This document shows, one piece after another, positions 53,859-62,509 of a stretch of DNA of 64,000 bases. The notes under the pieces are model-generated. The model was not told where the DNA came from and ran no database searches. It saw nothing but the letters and a program-made list of their open reading frames with translations. This DNA is from Aureococcus anophagefferens (lineage: Eukaryota > Sar > Pelagophyceae > Pelagomonadales > Pelagomonadaceae). Both the position numbers and the translations under genes were made by a program. How positions within the stretch are numbered: the first letter of the stretch is position 1; every line of letters starts with the position of its first letter. Location: contig NW_008705583.1 of NCBI RefSeq assembly GCF_000186865.1, forward strand, positions 127,673-191,672, given 5' to 3'.

Positions 53859-54886
53859 TTACTCGTCGTCGCCTCGGCGCCGCCGTCGGCGCCATCGCAG
53901 GAGCCCGAGGGCGCCGAGGACGGACAGCAGGGGCGCGACGGCGACGGCCGCCGGCGCGCGGTACGCCGGCGGCGGCGCCGCGCCTCGCGCGCGCCGCGCC
54001 TGCGCCGCCTTGATTCGCTCGACCATGGCGCGGTTCGACGGCGCCGGCGGCGCGCGGCGCGCGGCGGCGACGGCGATGCGCTCGGCGCCGGCCGCCTCGT
54101 CGGCCCAGCGGAGCACGTCGCCCACGCCGCCGCCCTCGTAGAGCCGACGGACGATCGTCAGCTTGAGATCCGTGGCGAGGCCCGTGACGTGGAAGCACGC
54201 GACCCGCGGGTCCTCCCGCACGGCGCGCGGCCGGTCGCCGCGCTTCGTCAGCTTCGCAAAGACTCGTTTGTCCAACCGCGCGAAGTCCGGCCCGCCGTCG
54301 CGGAGCGTCGCCCAGAAAAAAGCCTGGTCGCGAGCGAAAGGAACGCGCCCGCCGGCCGCGGCGAGGGCCTCGCGCCAGCCCGCGACGAGCCTCGAGTAGC
54401 ATCCCGGGTCCTCGGCCCCGGCGTCGCGAGCACGAAGCCGACGTTGAGTTCGTCGTCGCGTTCGTTGTCCATGGCCGCCACCGCGTCCGCCGCGTCGAAG
54501 CTGCCCCCAGAGCGTCCGGCGAGCGCGGCGGCGGCGGCCGCGTACGCGTCCGCGAGCCAGACGACGTCGAGCTCGCTGTAGAGCACGCGGTGCCCCCGCT
54601 CGAGGAGCGCGCGCGAGACCTCGAACTTCGACAAACCGACGATGCCCGCGAGCAGGTCCGGCGACGCGACGTCGTAGCGGACCCGGCACGCCGCGTCGAC
54701 GCCGAGGCCCAGGGCGATCACGACGCGCTGCGCGATGCCATAGGCGTCGAGGCGCGTCGACCAGGCCTCGAGGACGCGCGCGTAGGTCGCCGACGCCGTC
54801 GTGACGACGACGGGCAGCGTTCGCTGGAAGCGCTCGGCGCAGGCGAAGTCCCGCCGGGCGAGCGCGGAGCTCAGGTGCTCCGACAT
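53859..54886 (-). CDS. GT77-like nucleotide-diphospho-sugar transferase, apparent frameshift
   Basis: The N-terminal half ('VVVTTASATYARVLEAWSTR', 'IVGLSKFEVSRALLERGHRV', 'LYSELDVVWLADAYA') matches the GT77 pattern, in which the D-x-D-like 'SELDVVWL' binds metal and nucleotide sugar. 'DNERDDELNVGFVLA' continues it. The second half ('GAEDPGCYSRLVAGWREALA', 'FARDQAFFWATL', 'FHVTGLATDLKLTIVR') is in a different frame. The shift lies at about 54410-54435, in a G-run, and needs a 1-base change, so a sequencing error or a real disabling mutation are both possible. The C-terminus has a membrane helix ('VAPLLSVLGALGLLRW') and a basic tail. Such enzymes act on wall or glycoprotein glycans in the Golgi. 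Confidence 0.65.
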
Positions 54887-55059
54887 CGACGCTGCCCAGA
54901 TTTACATGATCTCATCGTCGGGCGCAAGGGAAGCATGGCAGCATGTTGACGTTGAAGTTCATATTGAGGCCCTCGGAGAGCATGGGAAAGCCCGACCAGC
55001 GCAGACTCGATTCTGACCGCCGACGCGCTTAAACGCGTCGCAGCCGCCTTTACCCATCG

Positions 55060-55770
55060 ATGCGTTCGTCCGCGTCGGCGACGCACTGCTTGACCATTAC
55101 ACGCGACGGCGGCGTCGAAGCAAAACCGCTCACACCGTCCGGCAATCGCTTCGGCCAGTGCGGCGACGGACGCTCTGAAAAGAAGGCGTCGCTCGACGCG
55201 CGGCGCGTCGCAAACATCGCCGACTGCGTCGCCGTGGCGGCTGGCGGCGGCAAGGACGCGGGCCACTCCGTCGCGGCGACGGCGGACGGCGCCGTCTACG
55301 CCTGGGGCTGCGACCGCTGGCAGCAACTGGGCCTCGGCAGCGCCGAGGCCGGCGCCGTCGGCTACACCTGGGAGGGCGGCCGGCTCTGGCGGACGTCGCC
55401 GCAGCGCGTCGGCGCGCTCGGCGACGTCGTCGACGTCGCGGCCGGCGCGGACCACAGCGTGGCGCTCTCGAGAGACGGCCGCGTCTTCGCCTGGGGCCGC
55501 GGCAACGACGGCCAGCTCGGGAACAAGGCCTTCGTCGGGCCGCCCCGAAAGGTCGCGGCGCTCTCCAAAGACGCGACGCGGCGCCCCGTCGCCGTCGCCG
55601 CCGCCGCGGCCTGCTCCTGCGCGTGGCTCGAGGACGCGCTCGGCTCCGGCACGGCGGCCTGCGTCGGGTCGTGCTCCAAGGTCGCGGCGTCCCTGCGAGA
55701 GGCGCTCGCGACGAAGGTCGACGCCAGGAAAACATGTCGCTTCGGCGAGTTCGCGGAGACGCTGACGTAG
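55060..55770 (+). CDS. RCC1-repeat (beta-propeller) protein
   Basis: Predicted 236 aa. Two to three RCC1 repeats are visible: 'AAGGGKDAGHSVAATADGAV' followed by 'YAWGCDRWQQLGLGS', and 'VAAGADHSVALSRDGRVFAW' followed by 'GRGNDGQLGNKAF'. A full RCC1 propeller has seven repeats (about 400 aa), so this is either a partial propeller or part of a longer, unresolved gene. RCC1 itself is the Ran exchange factor, but short RCC1-repeat proteins have many roles; none can be assigned. The C-terminus ('CRFGEFAETLT') runs into the 65-bp tandem duplication. Confidence 0.7.
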   Translation: MRSSASATHCLTITRDGGVEAKPLTPSGNRFGQCGDGRSEKKASLDARRVANIADCVAVAAGGGKDAGHSVAATADGAVYAWGCDRWQQLGLGSAEAGAVGYTWEGGRLWRTSPQRVGALGDVVDVAAGADHSVALSRDGRVFAWGRGNDGQLGNKAFVGPPRKVAALSKDATRRPVAVAAAAACSCAWLEDALGSGTAACVGSCSKVAASLREALATKVDARKTCRFGEFAETLT

Positions 55771-55895
55771 CCTTAATCTCGCGTCGCGTTAACGAGCCGC
55801 GGCGAGGAAGTCGGCGAAGGCCTCCGCTAACGTAGCCTTAATCTCGCGTCGCGTTGACGAGCCGCGGCGAGGAAGTCGGCGAAGGCCTCGGCGAG
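55766..55895. repeat. 65-bp tandem duplication
   Basis: Units 55766-55830 and 55831-55895 are nearly identical (for example cgtagccttaatctcgcgtc in both). The first unit begins at the RCC1 stop codon, so the duplication extends the 3' region and ends 60 bp before the next start. It is not a multiple of three. Confidence 0.75.
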
Positions 55896-55955
55896 GAGCC
55901 TCCCCTTCAATGACCTCGTCAACGCAATCCTCATCGAGGCTGCTGCCCCTCGAGG

Positions 55956-57601
55956 ATGATGGGCCTCATCGCGGCCGCAACAGCAGCTCTCGCCGCGCTG
56001 GCGGCTCCGACGCAGCCGGAGCCCGTGGCTCGGCTCGTGGGCCCGAAGATGCACAAGACGGGGTCGACGACGCTCGGCGGCATCCTCGCGCGGGCGTCGA
56101 ACCGCTACGGCTGGACGGCGCGCCTCTACGGGACCATGCAGCCCATCGAGGAGTTCCCGCGCTTCGGCCCGCGGAGCCTGCCGCCGGAGAAGCCCGACAT
56201 CCTCTACTGCCACGTCCTCGGCAGCGCGAACCACGGCAACCCGGCCGACTTCCACGTCGTCGGCAAGGGCGAGAAGTTCACGCTCCGGCGCGTCGCGAAC
56301 TACACGGCGCCGCGGCTGCTCGCCTACCTGGACTTCGTCGTGCCCGGCGCGCGCCTCGTCCTGGCGCTGCGGGAGCCGCTGGGCCGCTACGTGTCCATGA
56401 TGAACTACTTCACGTACGCGGAGCGCCAGTTCTCCAAGGACGCGCCGCTCTTCACGCGGCGGACGGTCGACGGGAAGCTCGAGATCGAGCCCGTGCCGGA
56501 GGTGGACCGGCTCTTCGAGATCATCCGGCCCCTCGTGGCGCGGGGCCTCGGCGCGGAGTACATGACGACGGTGCTGGGGCTGCGGACGCGGGACCAGACG
56601 GGCGCGTTCGTGAACTCGAACGCGTTCGCGGACGCGGCGATCCTCGTGACGTCGCACATGGACGAGTCGCTCGTCGTGCTGCGCCGCCTCCTCGACTGGG
56701 CGCCCGACGACGTGCTCCACCTCGACGTCCACGTCTCCTGCGAGGACAAGGTGCGCTGGGACGGGCGCCACGTCGCGTGCGTCGACGCGAACCTGAGCGG
56801 CGCGCCCGAGGCGCTCCGCGAGCGCATGCTCGCGCTCCACGCCAACGACCGCGCGCTCTACGCCGCGGCGCGCGTCGCCGTGGCCGCGCGCTTCGACGCC
56901 CTGGGGCCCGGCGGCGCCGCGGAGCTGTCGCGGCTCCGCGCGCGGAACGGCGCGCTCCCGTGTGGAAATCAACCACTGGTTTGGGACGTCCCGACCACAC
57001 TTTGAAATTCTCTAGCTCGGTCAAATCGAAGTCGATTCGGCTGATTTTTGGACGAATCGATGGCTCATCGAGTTCTCGAAGCACGGCAGAAGAGCTCGCG
57101 TCAAAACCGTCGCATACGCTCACATCGAAGTCGGGTTGAAGATTTGATTTCCACACAGGCGCGCTCCGCGCGTACTGCGACCGCGGCGGGCCTTCGTCGA
57201 CGTACCGGCCCGACGCGGCCATCTTCGAGAGCCGCGACCCCTGCGTGCCCTTCCTCATGAACGACGCGAGCTTCCCCGTCTACCTCAAGGCGCGGCGGCC
57301 TTTTTACGTTTTCGACGGCGCGGGCTTCACGGACGCGACTGGCGCGCGCGTGCCGCGGTTGAACCAGTCCGCGTGGCGGAGCATCGAGGACGTCGAGGCG
57401 GCCAAGGGCGACGCGCCCGGGGGCCGGCGGCGCCGGCGGCCGTCGCTCTCCCACGACGAGCGCGTCGCCCGCGCGCGCGCGCGCCGGGAGCAGGCGGGCG
57501 CGCGCGCGGCCGCGCCGGGCGACGACGACAAGGTGCCCCTCTGGGAGCGGCGCCGCAAGGCGCGCTACGGCGCCGACGTGGTCCGCGTGATGCGGGGCTA
57601 G
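55956..57601 (+). CDS. galactose-3-O-sulfotransferase family protein with introner intron
   Basis: Spliced length 478 aa. The signal-like start 'MGLIAAATAALAALAAPTQP' is followed by 'VGPKMHKTGSTTLGGILARA', the PAPS 5'-phosphosulfate loop of the Gal-3-O-sulfotransferase family. 'FVVPGARLVLALREPLGRYV' and 'SMMNYFTYAERQF' give the 3'-phosphate-binding Arg/Ser region. 'GLRTRDQTGAFVNSNAF' and 'DESLVVLRRLLDWAPDDVLH' are also family-like. It probably sulfates galactose-type residues on glycans in the Golgi. The intron 56950-57158 splits 'RARNG|ALRAYCDRGG', and its removal keeps the frame to the stop at 57601. The C-terminal tail is Arg/Ala-rich. Confidence 0.8.
56950..57158 (+). mobile_element. introner element acting as an intron in the sulfotransferase gene (209 bp)
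   Basis: GTGTGGAAATCAA-type ends and core GGCTGATTTTTGGACGAATC near 57040. Host duplicate GCGCGCTC flanks it. A GC donor (AAC G|GCGCGC) from the upstream copy and the acceptor CACACAG from the element give exact removal, phase 1 in a Gly codon. The core is in sense orientation. Its sequence is close to the copies at 27589 and 43486. Confidence 0.88.
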
Positions 57602-57607
57602 CGATGG

Positions 57608-58972
57608 TTAGACCAGGTCCTTGGGCGCCGTCTCGGCGAGCTCGAGGCCCTCGTCGTCGTCGTCGTCCGCGGCGGACGCGGGCCCCGCGGCGTCGTCCGT
57701 GGACAGCTGCTGCATGGTCACGAGGAGCTGGGCGTGCTCCGTGGGCTTCCAGATGACGGTGACCGCGGCGATGACGGCGAAGTTGAGGATCTCGAGGGAC
57801 ACGGTCTGGAGCCAGTAGAGCTGCCAGGGCCAGTCGAAGAGCTCGAGGCGGCTCGCGAAGATGACGGCCGTCAGCACGGAGACGAGGCCGACGAAGGCGC
57901 CGATAGTGTAGGCGAGCTTCGTGTACATGGCGAGCTTGTAGGTCTGCTTGTCGTCCTTGAGCGCGTCCATCGTGCCCACCAAGGCCATGTAGATCCACAC
58001 GAGGAAGCACAGGTCGAAGAAGAGCACGGGCAGGTCCGACGTCGTCGACGCCTTGCTCCCCGAGTGGAGGTCCGACGACTCCTCGACCTTGGTCACCGTG
58101 GCGACGATGGACGACACGAGGTAGCCCAGGAGCAGGAGCGCGACGCCGAGCGCCTCGCGCGTCGTCAGCGACGCGCGGACGACGCCGTGGCCCAGCGACA
58201 CGACGAGGAGCAGGGCGCGCGTGAGCGTGCGCCGGAGGAACTCGAGCGTCATGGCGGCGATGACGTGGGACGGGAAGGGGCAGCAGAGCGGCGCGCCCGA
58301 CGCGTTCATCGACAGGTAGGAGAAGAACCACGCGCCCGCCTCGGCCGCCGCGAGGAGCGCCGCCGCGAAGATGGCGTAGTGCAGCGGCAGCAGCTTGTCC
58401 CGGTGGATGACCAGCAGCGCGAAGAAGTAGGCGAGGAAGCACGCGAAGCTCGCGACGCGCACGAGCTCGAAGGGCAGGAACCCGAAATACATCGCCGGCA
58501 GGAACCCGTAGGGGTTCTTGAAGGTGATCGTCCCCTCGAGCCGCAGGAGCACGGGCGCCCAGGAGTCGCAGACCTGGAGCGCGACGTACTGGAGCCCGGA
58601 CGTCGGGACCTCGTAGTAGAGCCGGATCTTTCGGCTCGAGACGGCGTCGACGGCGAACGACCGGCGCGCGCTCGTCTCGACGCCCGCGGGCAGCTCGCGC
58701 GCGCACAAGTTCACGCCGCCGAGCTCGAGCTCGCCGGGCGACGTGAACGCGAGGACCGTGACGTTCGCGCTGCTGTAGGGATTCGACAGCTGGCCCTCGA
58801 GGTCGACGAGGACGTACGACGCGCCGCGCGTCACCGGGAACGGGCCGTCGTCCGTGCCGTACTGGTAGAGCTCGCTGAAGCTGAGCTTCTCCTGGCCGTA
58901 GGTGTCCGAGATGTCCCACTTGTACGACGCGACGGCGCCCAGCCACGCGACGGCGACGAGCCGGCGCAGCAT
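57608..58972 (-). CDS. GOST-family seven-transmembrane protein (GPR107/108/TMEM87 type)
   Basis: Predicted 454 aa. A signal peptide ('MLRRLVAVAWLGAVAS') precedes a lumenal beta-rich domain of about 160 residues ('YVLVDLEGQLSNPYSSANVT', 'SRKIRLYYEVPTSGLQYVAL'), the GOLD-like domain of GOST proteins. Seven membrane helices follow, starting at 'NPYGFLPAMYFGFLPFELVR', the conserved entry of the family, then 'AYFFALLVIHRDKLLPLHYA', 'VWIYMALVGTMDALKDDKQT' and 'KLAMYTKLAYTIGAF'. The tail is acidic. In other eukaryotes the family sits in Golgi and endosomes and works in trafficking or as channel-like proteins. The Met at 58972 was chosen because it starts the signal peptide. Confidence 0.88.
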   Translation of the reverse strand: MLRRLVAVAWLGAVASYKWDISDTYGQEKLSFSELYQYGTDDGPFPVTRGASYVLVDLEGQLSNPYSSANVTVLAFTSPGELELGGVNLCARELPAGVETSARRSFAVDAVSSRKIRLYYEVPTSGLQYVALQVCDSWAPVLLRLEGTITFKNPYGFLPAMYFGFLPFELVRVASFACFLAYFFALLVIHRDKLLPLHYAIFAAALLAAAEAGAWFFSYLSMNASGAPLCCPFPSHVIAAMTLEFLRRTLTRALLLVVSLGHGVVRASLTTREALGVALLLLGYLVSSIVATVTKVEESSDLHSGSKASTTSDLPVLFFDLCFLVWIYMALVGTMDALKDDKQTYKLAMYTKLAYTIGAFVGLVSVLTAVIFASRLELFDWPWQLYWLQTVSLEILNFAVIAAVTVIWKPTEHAQLLVTMQQLSTDDAAGPASAADDDDDEGLELAETAPKDLV

Positions 58973-59230
58973 GGCGGATCTCGGGCGCGCAAGCGGTTTG
59001 CGCGGCGGTGAACGTCGAGCGCGACGACGCGGGCCTTCGCGAGCGCCGTGCGGCGTGAGAACGTCGCTCGAGGCGCGGCACGACGCAGCGACGAACGACG
59101 CGCGCAAGCAAAGGCGGCTGTGGCGAATCGAGTTTTGCGAGCGAAGCGCAAACGCCGAGGCAACCAAGCATCCGCGTCGGCGGCCCACGGCCACGGCGCT
59201 CTCGTCGGCGGCTAGCGGCGCCAGCGCTGC

Positions 59231-60070
59231 ATGCCAACCATGATGGGCGGCTTCTTGAACCGCGTGTCGGGCTGGTTCTACGGCTCGAGCGGCGCCGACG
59301 ACGAGACGCGCCCCGCGACGGACACGTCCCTGTGCTACTGGAGCGGCCGCGAGGACGACTTCGTCGCGCGCGACGTCTACGAGGACTTCGCCGGCCCGAA
59401 GCTGCTCGGCCCGCCCGGCCGGCCGCTGCGGCTGCTGGCGCTGCACGGCACGGGGTCGAACAACGACATCACGTCGATCCAGCTCGTGAGCCTCGAGTGG
59501 CACGAGAAGGCCGTCGTCGACTGCCTCGCGGGCCCGCTCGGCGCGAGCCCCTACAACTCGTCGTTCCCGCTCATGTCCGAGCTGCCCTTCAAGACCTGGT
59601 GGCGCGGCGGCGCGACGGCCCAGACTTTGCGGCCCGCGCTCGTCGGCGTTCTAGGGTTCATCGACGCGCACGGCCCCTACGACGGGCTCTACGGCTTCTC
59701 GGCGGGCGCGCAGCTCGTCGCGGCGCTGTCGGCGCCGGGCATGGCCGCGGCCCTCGGGTCGCGGCGGTCCTGGCGTTTCGTGGTGTGCGCGTGCGGCGTG
59801 TCCGTGGCCAACGGCGCGGCGGACGAGCTCCTCCGGAGCGCGCGGCCCGACGAGGAGGACCTGCCGGAGAAGGCCATGGACGACATCGACCTGCCGTCGC
59901 TCCACATTATTGGCCGCAAGGACGTCTGCCGGCCCATGAGCGTCGAGCTCGCCAAGACGTTCCGCGAGCCGACGGTCGTCTACCACGACGGCGGCCACGA
60001 GCTCCCGCTGACGCTGCGCAAGAACGCGGCCTTCAAGGCGGAGGTCCACGGGTTCCTCGAGCGGCGGTAA
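59231..60070 (+). CDS. FSH1-like serine hydrolase (alpha/beta fold)
   Basis: Predicted 279 aa. 'PLRLLALHGTGSNNDITSIQ' is the first strand and oxyanion loop. 'GPYDGLYGFSAGAQLVAALS' carries the nucleophile Ser in G-x-S-x-G. 'DLPSLHIIGRKDVCRPMSVE' gives the catalytic Asp, and 'VVYHDGGHELPL' the catalytic His. This is the full triad order of the FSH1/OVCA2 serine hydrolase family, which cleaves esters or thioesters of unknown identity. The N-terminal 50 residues are specific to this protein. No signal peptide, so a cytosolic location is inferred. The start 'MPTMMGG' may be at either of two close Met. Confidence 0.88.
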   Translation: MPTMMGGFLNRVSGWFYGSSGADDETRPATDTSLCYWSGREDDFVARDVYEDFAGPKLLGPPGRPLRLLALHGTGSNNDITSIQLVSLEWHEKAVVDCLAGPLGASPYNSSFPLMSELPFKTWWRGGATAQTLRPALVGVLGFIDAHGPYDGLYGFSAGAQLVAALSAPGMAAALGSRRSWRFVVCACGVSVANGAADELLRSARPDEEDLPEKAMDDIDLPSLHIIGRKDVCRPMSVELAKTFREPTVVYHDGGHELPLTLRKNAAFKAEVHGFLERR

Positions 60071-60620
60071 TTGCGATTCTATGTGTGTCTCTGATATGAG
60101 AGTAGAGTGTCGGTTGACCGTGGCAGCTCATACTAACCCTCCTCGCCTCAATCGCCGCGCGCTCGGACACATCCGGATATCCGCACACCGTCGCGCGCGC
60201 CGGCGCGGGCTTCGCGCGCGCTCTCGCGCCGTTTTAGGGGGTGGATCGCGTCGCCCGCCTGGGCACCTCGGAGTGCATCGCCCGACGCGCGCCTCAGGGG
60301 GCGGCGCCGAAGGTTTTGAGCGAATCGAGGTTCGCGCGTCGCTGTCCGGCCTCACCGACCCCAGGCTGGACTCAATTTGAGCACCTCCGACGCATCACCG
60401 TCTCGCGCGCGCCGGCGCCGGCTCTGCGCGCGCTCTCGCGCCGTTTTAGGGGTTGGATCGCGTCGCCCATCCCCCTCAGAGTGCATCGCCCGACGCGCGC
60501 CTCGGGGGACCCCGCGCTGCTCCGCGACGGCGCGGCGCTGCTCCGCGCCGTCTTCAAGTTAAGAAGGGCTATAGTGTGCAGAAAAAACGTCGAAGCGACG
60601 GTCGGCGCGGGCGGGGGACT
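60071..60620. other. intergenic region between convergent genes
   Basis: 550 bp between the FSH1-like stop and the FIST-protein stop. Most of it is a degenerate direct repeat (60187-60509, listed separately). No coding bias outside the repeat. Confidence 0.45.
60187..60509. repeat. degenerate direct repeat, two copies about 110 bp each
   Basis: Copies at about 60187-60300 and 60397-60509 (offset 210 bp) share 'gcgcgcgctctcgcgccgtt', 'ttaggg(g)gtggatcgcgtcg' and 'gagtgcatcgcccgacgcgc'. Each contains small substitutions. It lies between two convergent genes, so it is probably in their 3' ends. Origin unknown. Confidence 0.65.
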
Positions 60621-61957
60621 CTACTCGTCGTCGTCCGTGGACAGGTAGGCGACGACGGTGGCCTGCGTGTGGACGACGGTGCCGCCGGCGGCGGGGTCCG
60701 GCGCGATGGCGGCGTGGAACGTCGCGCCGAGGGAGTGGGAGCCCAGCGCCGCGGCGACCTCGGACGGCACGGGCGTGCCCGCGAACTCGAGCGTCGTCGC
60801 GCCCTTCTCGGCGAACGCGCGGCGCCGCGGCGCGAAGGCCGCGAGCAGCGCGCGCTCGCGGCGGTCGCGGTCGCCGACGCGGTAGAGCGCGACCTTGGTG
60901 CAGCCGGGCTTGACCTACGAACGCCGCCGTTTTTTTTCGGTTTCGGCGCGCGACGCGGGGACCCGGGCGTCCTCGCGAGCTGCGGGTCGCAGGCGACCTT
61001 GAGGGCGCCGTCCTCGACGCCGAGGGGCCTCCGGAGGGACACGGACTCGACGCCGAGCGGCCTGCGCGTGTCCGCGACGACGCCGACCAAGAGCCCCTCG
61101 AGGTCGCCCGCGGAGTCGCCCGCGCCGAGCGACCGCGCGCAGCACGTCTCCTCGTCGCCGTCGAGCCCCGTGATGGCGACGCCGCCGTCGACGGGCCGCG
61201 CGGAGGTGACGGTGCGCGGGCCCCGGAGCGTCGCGAGCGTCGGCCCCGCGGCGACGGCCGCGTCCAGGCGCACGCCCTCGAGCGCGATGCCGCAGACGCC
61301 CTCCCGGACGCGCTCCGCGGCAAAGGCGTCGCCGGCGACGAGCTCGCCGGACTCGTCCTCGAGGACGCCGCCGAGCTTCGTCGAGCCGGGGAGCACGACG
61401 TCCATGCGGCGGAGCCACGCGTCGAGATCGCCCCGCGGCGCCGCCGCGAGGAGCAGCAGCTCCGGCGCCGGCCCCGTGGCGTAGGCCTCCCAGGCGCCGG
61501 GCCGCGCCGCGTCGAAGTCCGGCAGGCCGTCGGCCTCGGACGCGAACGCGACGGCCGTCGCGCCCTCGGGCAGCTCGACGGCGGTCGCCGCGGCGACGAC
61601 CTTGCCCGTTTTCTTCGTCGCGAAGGCCTCCCGCGGCGTCGCCGCGCCGACGACGGCGTCGGGCGTCGCGGCGCCGCGCAGGCCGTCGACGACGTCGCCG
61701 ACGGCCCGCGACGCGACGACGACGACGGCGACGCGCGCCGCGCCGCCGAGCCGGTCGACGAGGTCGCGGCCGAGCTCCTCGCCGAGGAGCCGCGCGTCCG
61801 CGCCGGACTTGGTCGACGTGACGCAGCGCAGCGCGGGCGGCGGGGCCGTGAGCTGGTAGGGCAGCTTCTGGGCCTCCTCTTGGAGGGCGGAGTAGGCCAG
61901 CGAGAAGAACGGGCGCTTGTGTGCTACCGTGCGGGCGGCGGCGCGCAGGGCGAACAT
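60621..61957 (-). CDS. FIST-domain protein, organelle-targeted (two exons)
   Basis: Spliced length 417 aa. The N-terminus 'MFALRAAARTVAHKRPFFSL' is a mitochondrial-type presequence. The body follows a FIST-N domain: 'GEELGRDLVDRLGGAARVAV' then 'VVVASRAVG', 'CGIALEGVRLDAAVAAGPTL', 'RGPRTVTSARPVDGGVAITG' and 'LDGDEETC'. FIST domains are thought to be small-ligand sensors in signalling proteins; in eukaryotes they also occur in FBXO22. The frame degenerates after 'GVEDGALK'. Removing 60915-60997 (83 bp, GT donor, TAG acceptor) joins it to 'VKPGCTKVALYRVGDRD' and on to 'VVAYLSTDDDE' with a TAG at 60621-60623. The last exon may be part of a FIST-C-like region. Confidence 0.7.
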
Positions 61958-62509
61958 TGCTGTTTCTTGTGGAGTCGCCGGTCTTGTTCAGCTCTCCGGC
62001 GTGCACCTAGACGGCTTGGCGGGTGCCCACGCACCGGCGCTGGCCGCGCAGCACGAGGTTCGGGGCAGCTGTGGCTAAAACAGAAGGGCCAAATTCTCAT
62101 GTTTCCCCCAGATTGCACTTCAATCACGCGCTCAGCTCGGCGCCGCCCGTCCGCCTCTTCGCGCGAGCCGCTCTCTCGCGCTTCCGGCGGCGGCTGGCCC
62201 GGGCTGGTCGCGAGAGTGCCACTTGTGGCCGCTGGGCTGCTCAATCCAAATTGCCGCAGTCGCACTTTCGCGCTCTTACCGCGCGTCGCGCACCCGGAGA
62301 GGCGCCCACGCAATGGTTGCAGCGTGCACGTCGACGAAGTCCCCATTCTCGACGACTCGAGTGCGACCGGTACCGTGCGCGTACACTCTCGAGGGGCAAG
62401 CTAGACGTCAAACACCTCTTCAAGCAATCGCCAGACAAGCTCAGCTCGAGCGGGATCGTCATCGAGCGTGCGATCATCGACCCCCTCGTGGGCGCGCACC
62501 GACTCCACC
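61958..62509. other. divergent promoter region
   Basis: 552 bp between the FIST-protein gene (leftward) and the hydroxyacid dehydrogenase gene (rightward). Composition is slightly less GC-rich than in the genes. No TATA box, repeat or RNA gene recognised. Confidence 0.4.

Noticed and set aside
43486..57158. GT donors inside the element ends (CCGT|GTGGAA) for the introners at 43486 and 56950
   Set aside because: They are in frame but would leave extra residues at the junction, while the GC donor in the target duplicate removes the element exactly, as in the other five. Not fully excluded without RNA data.
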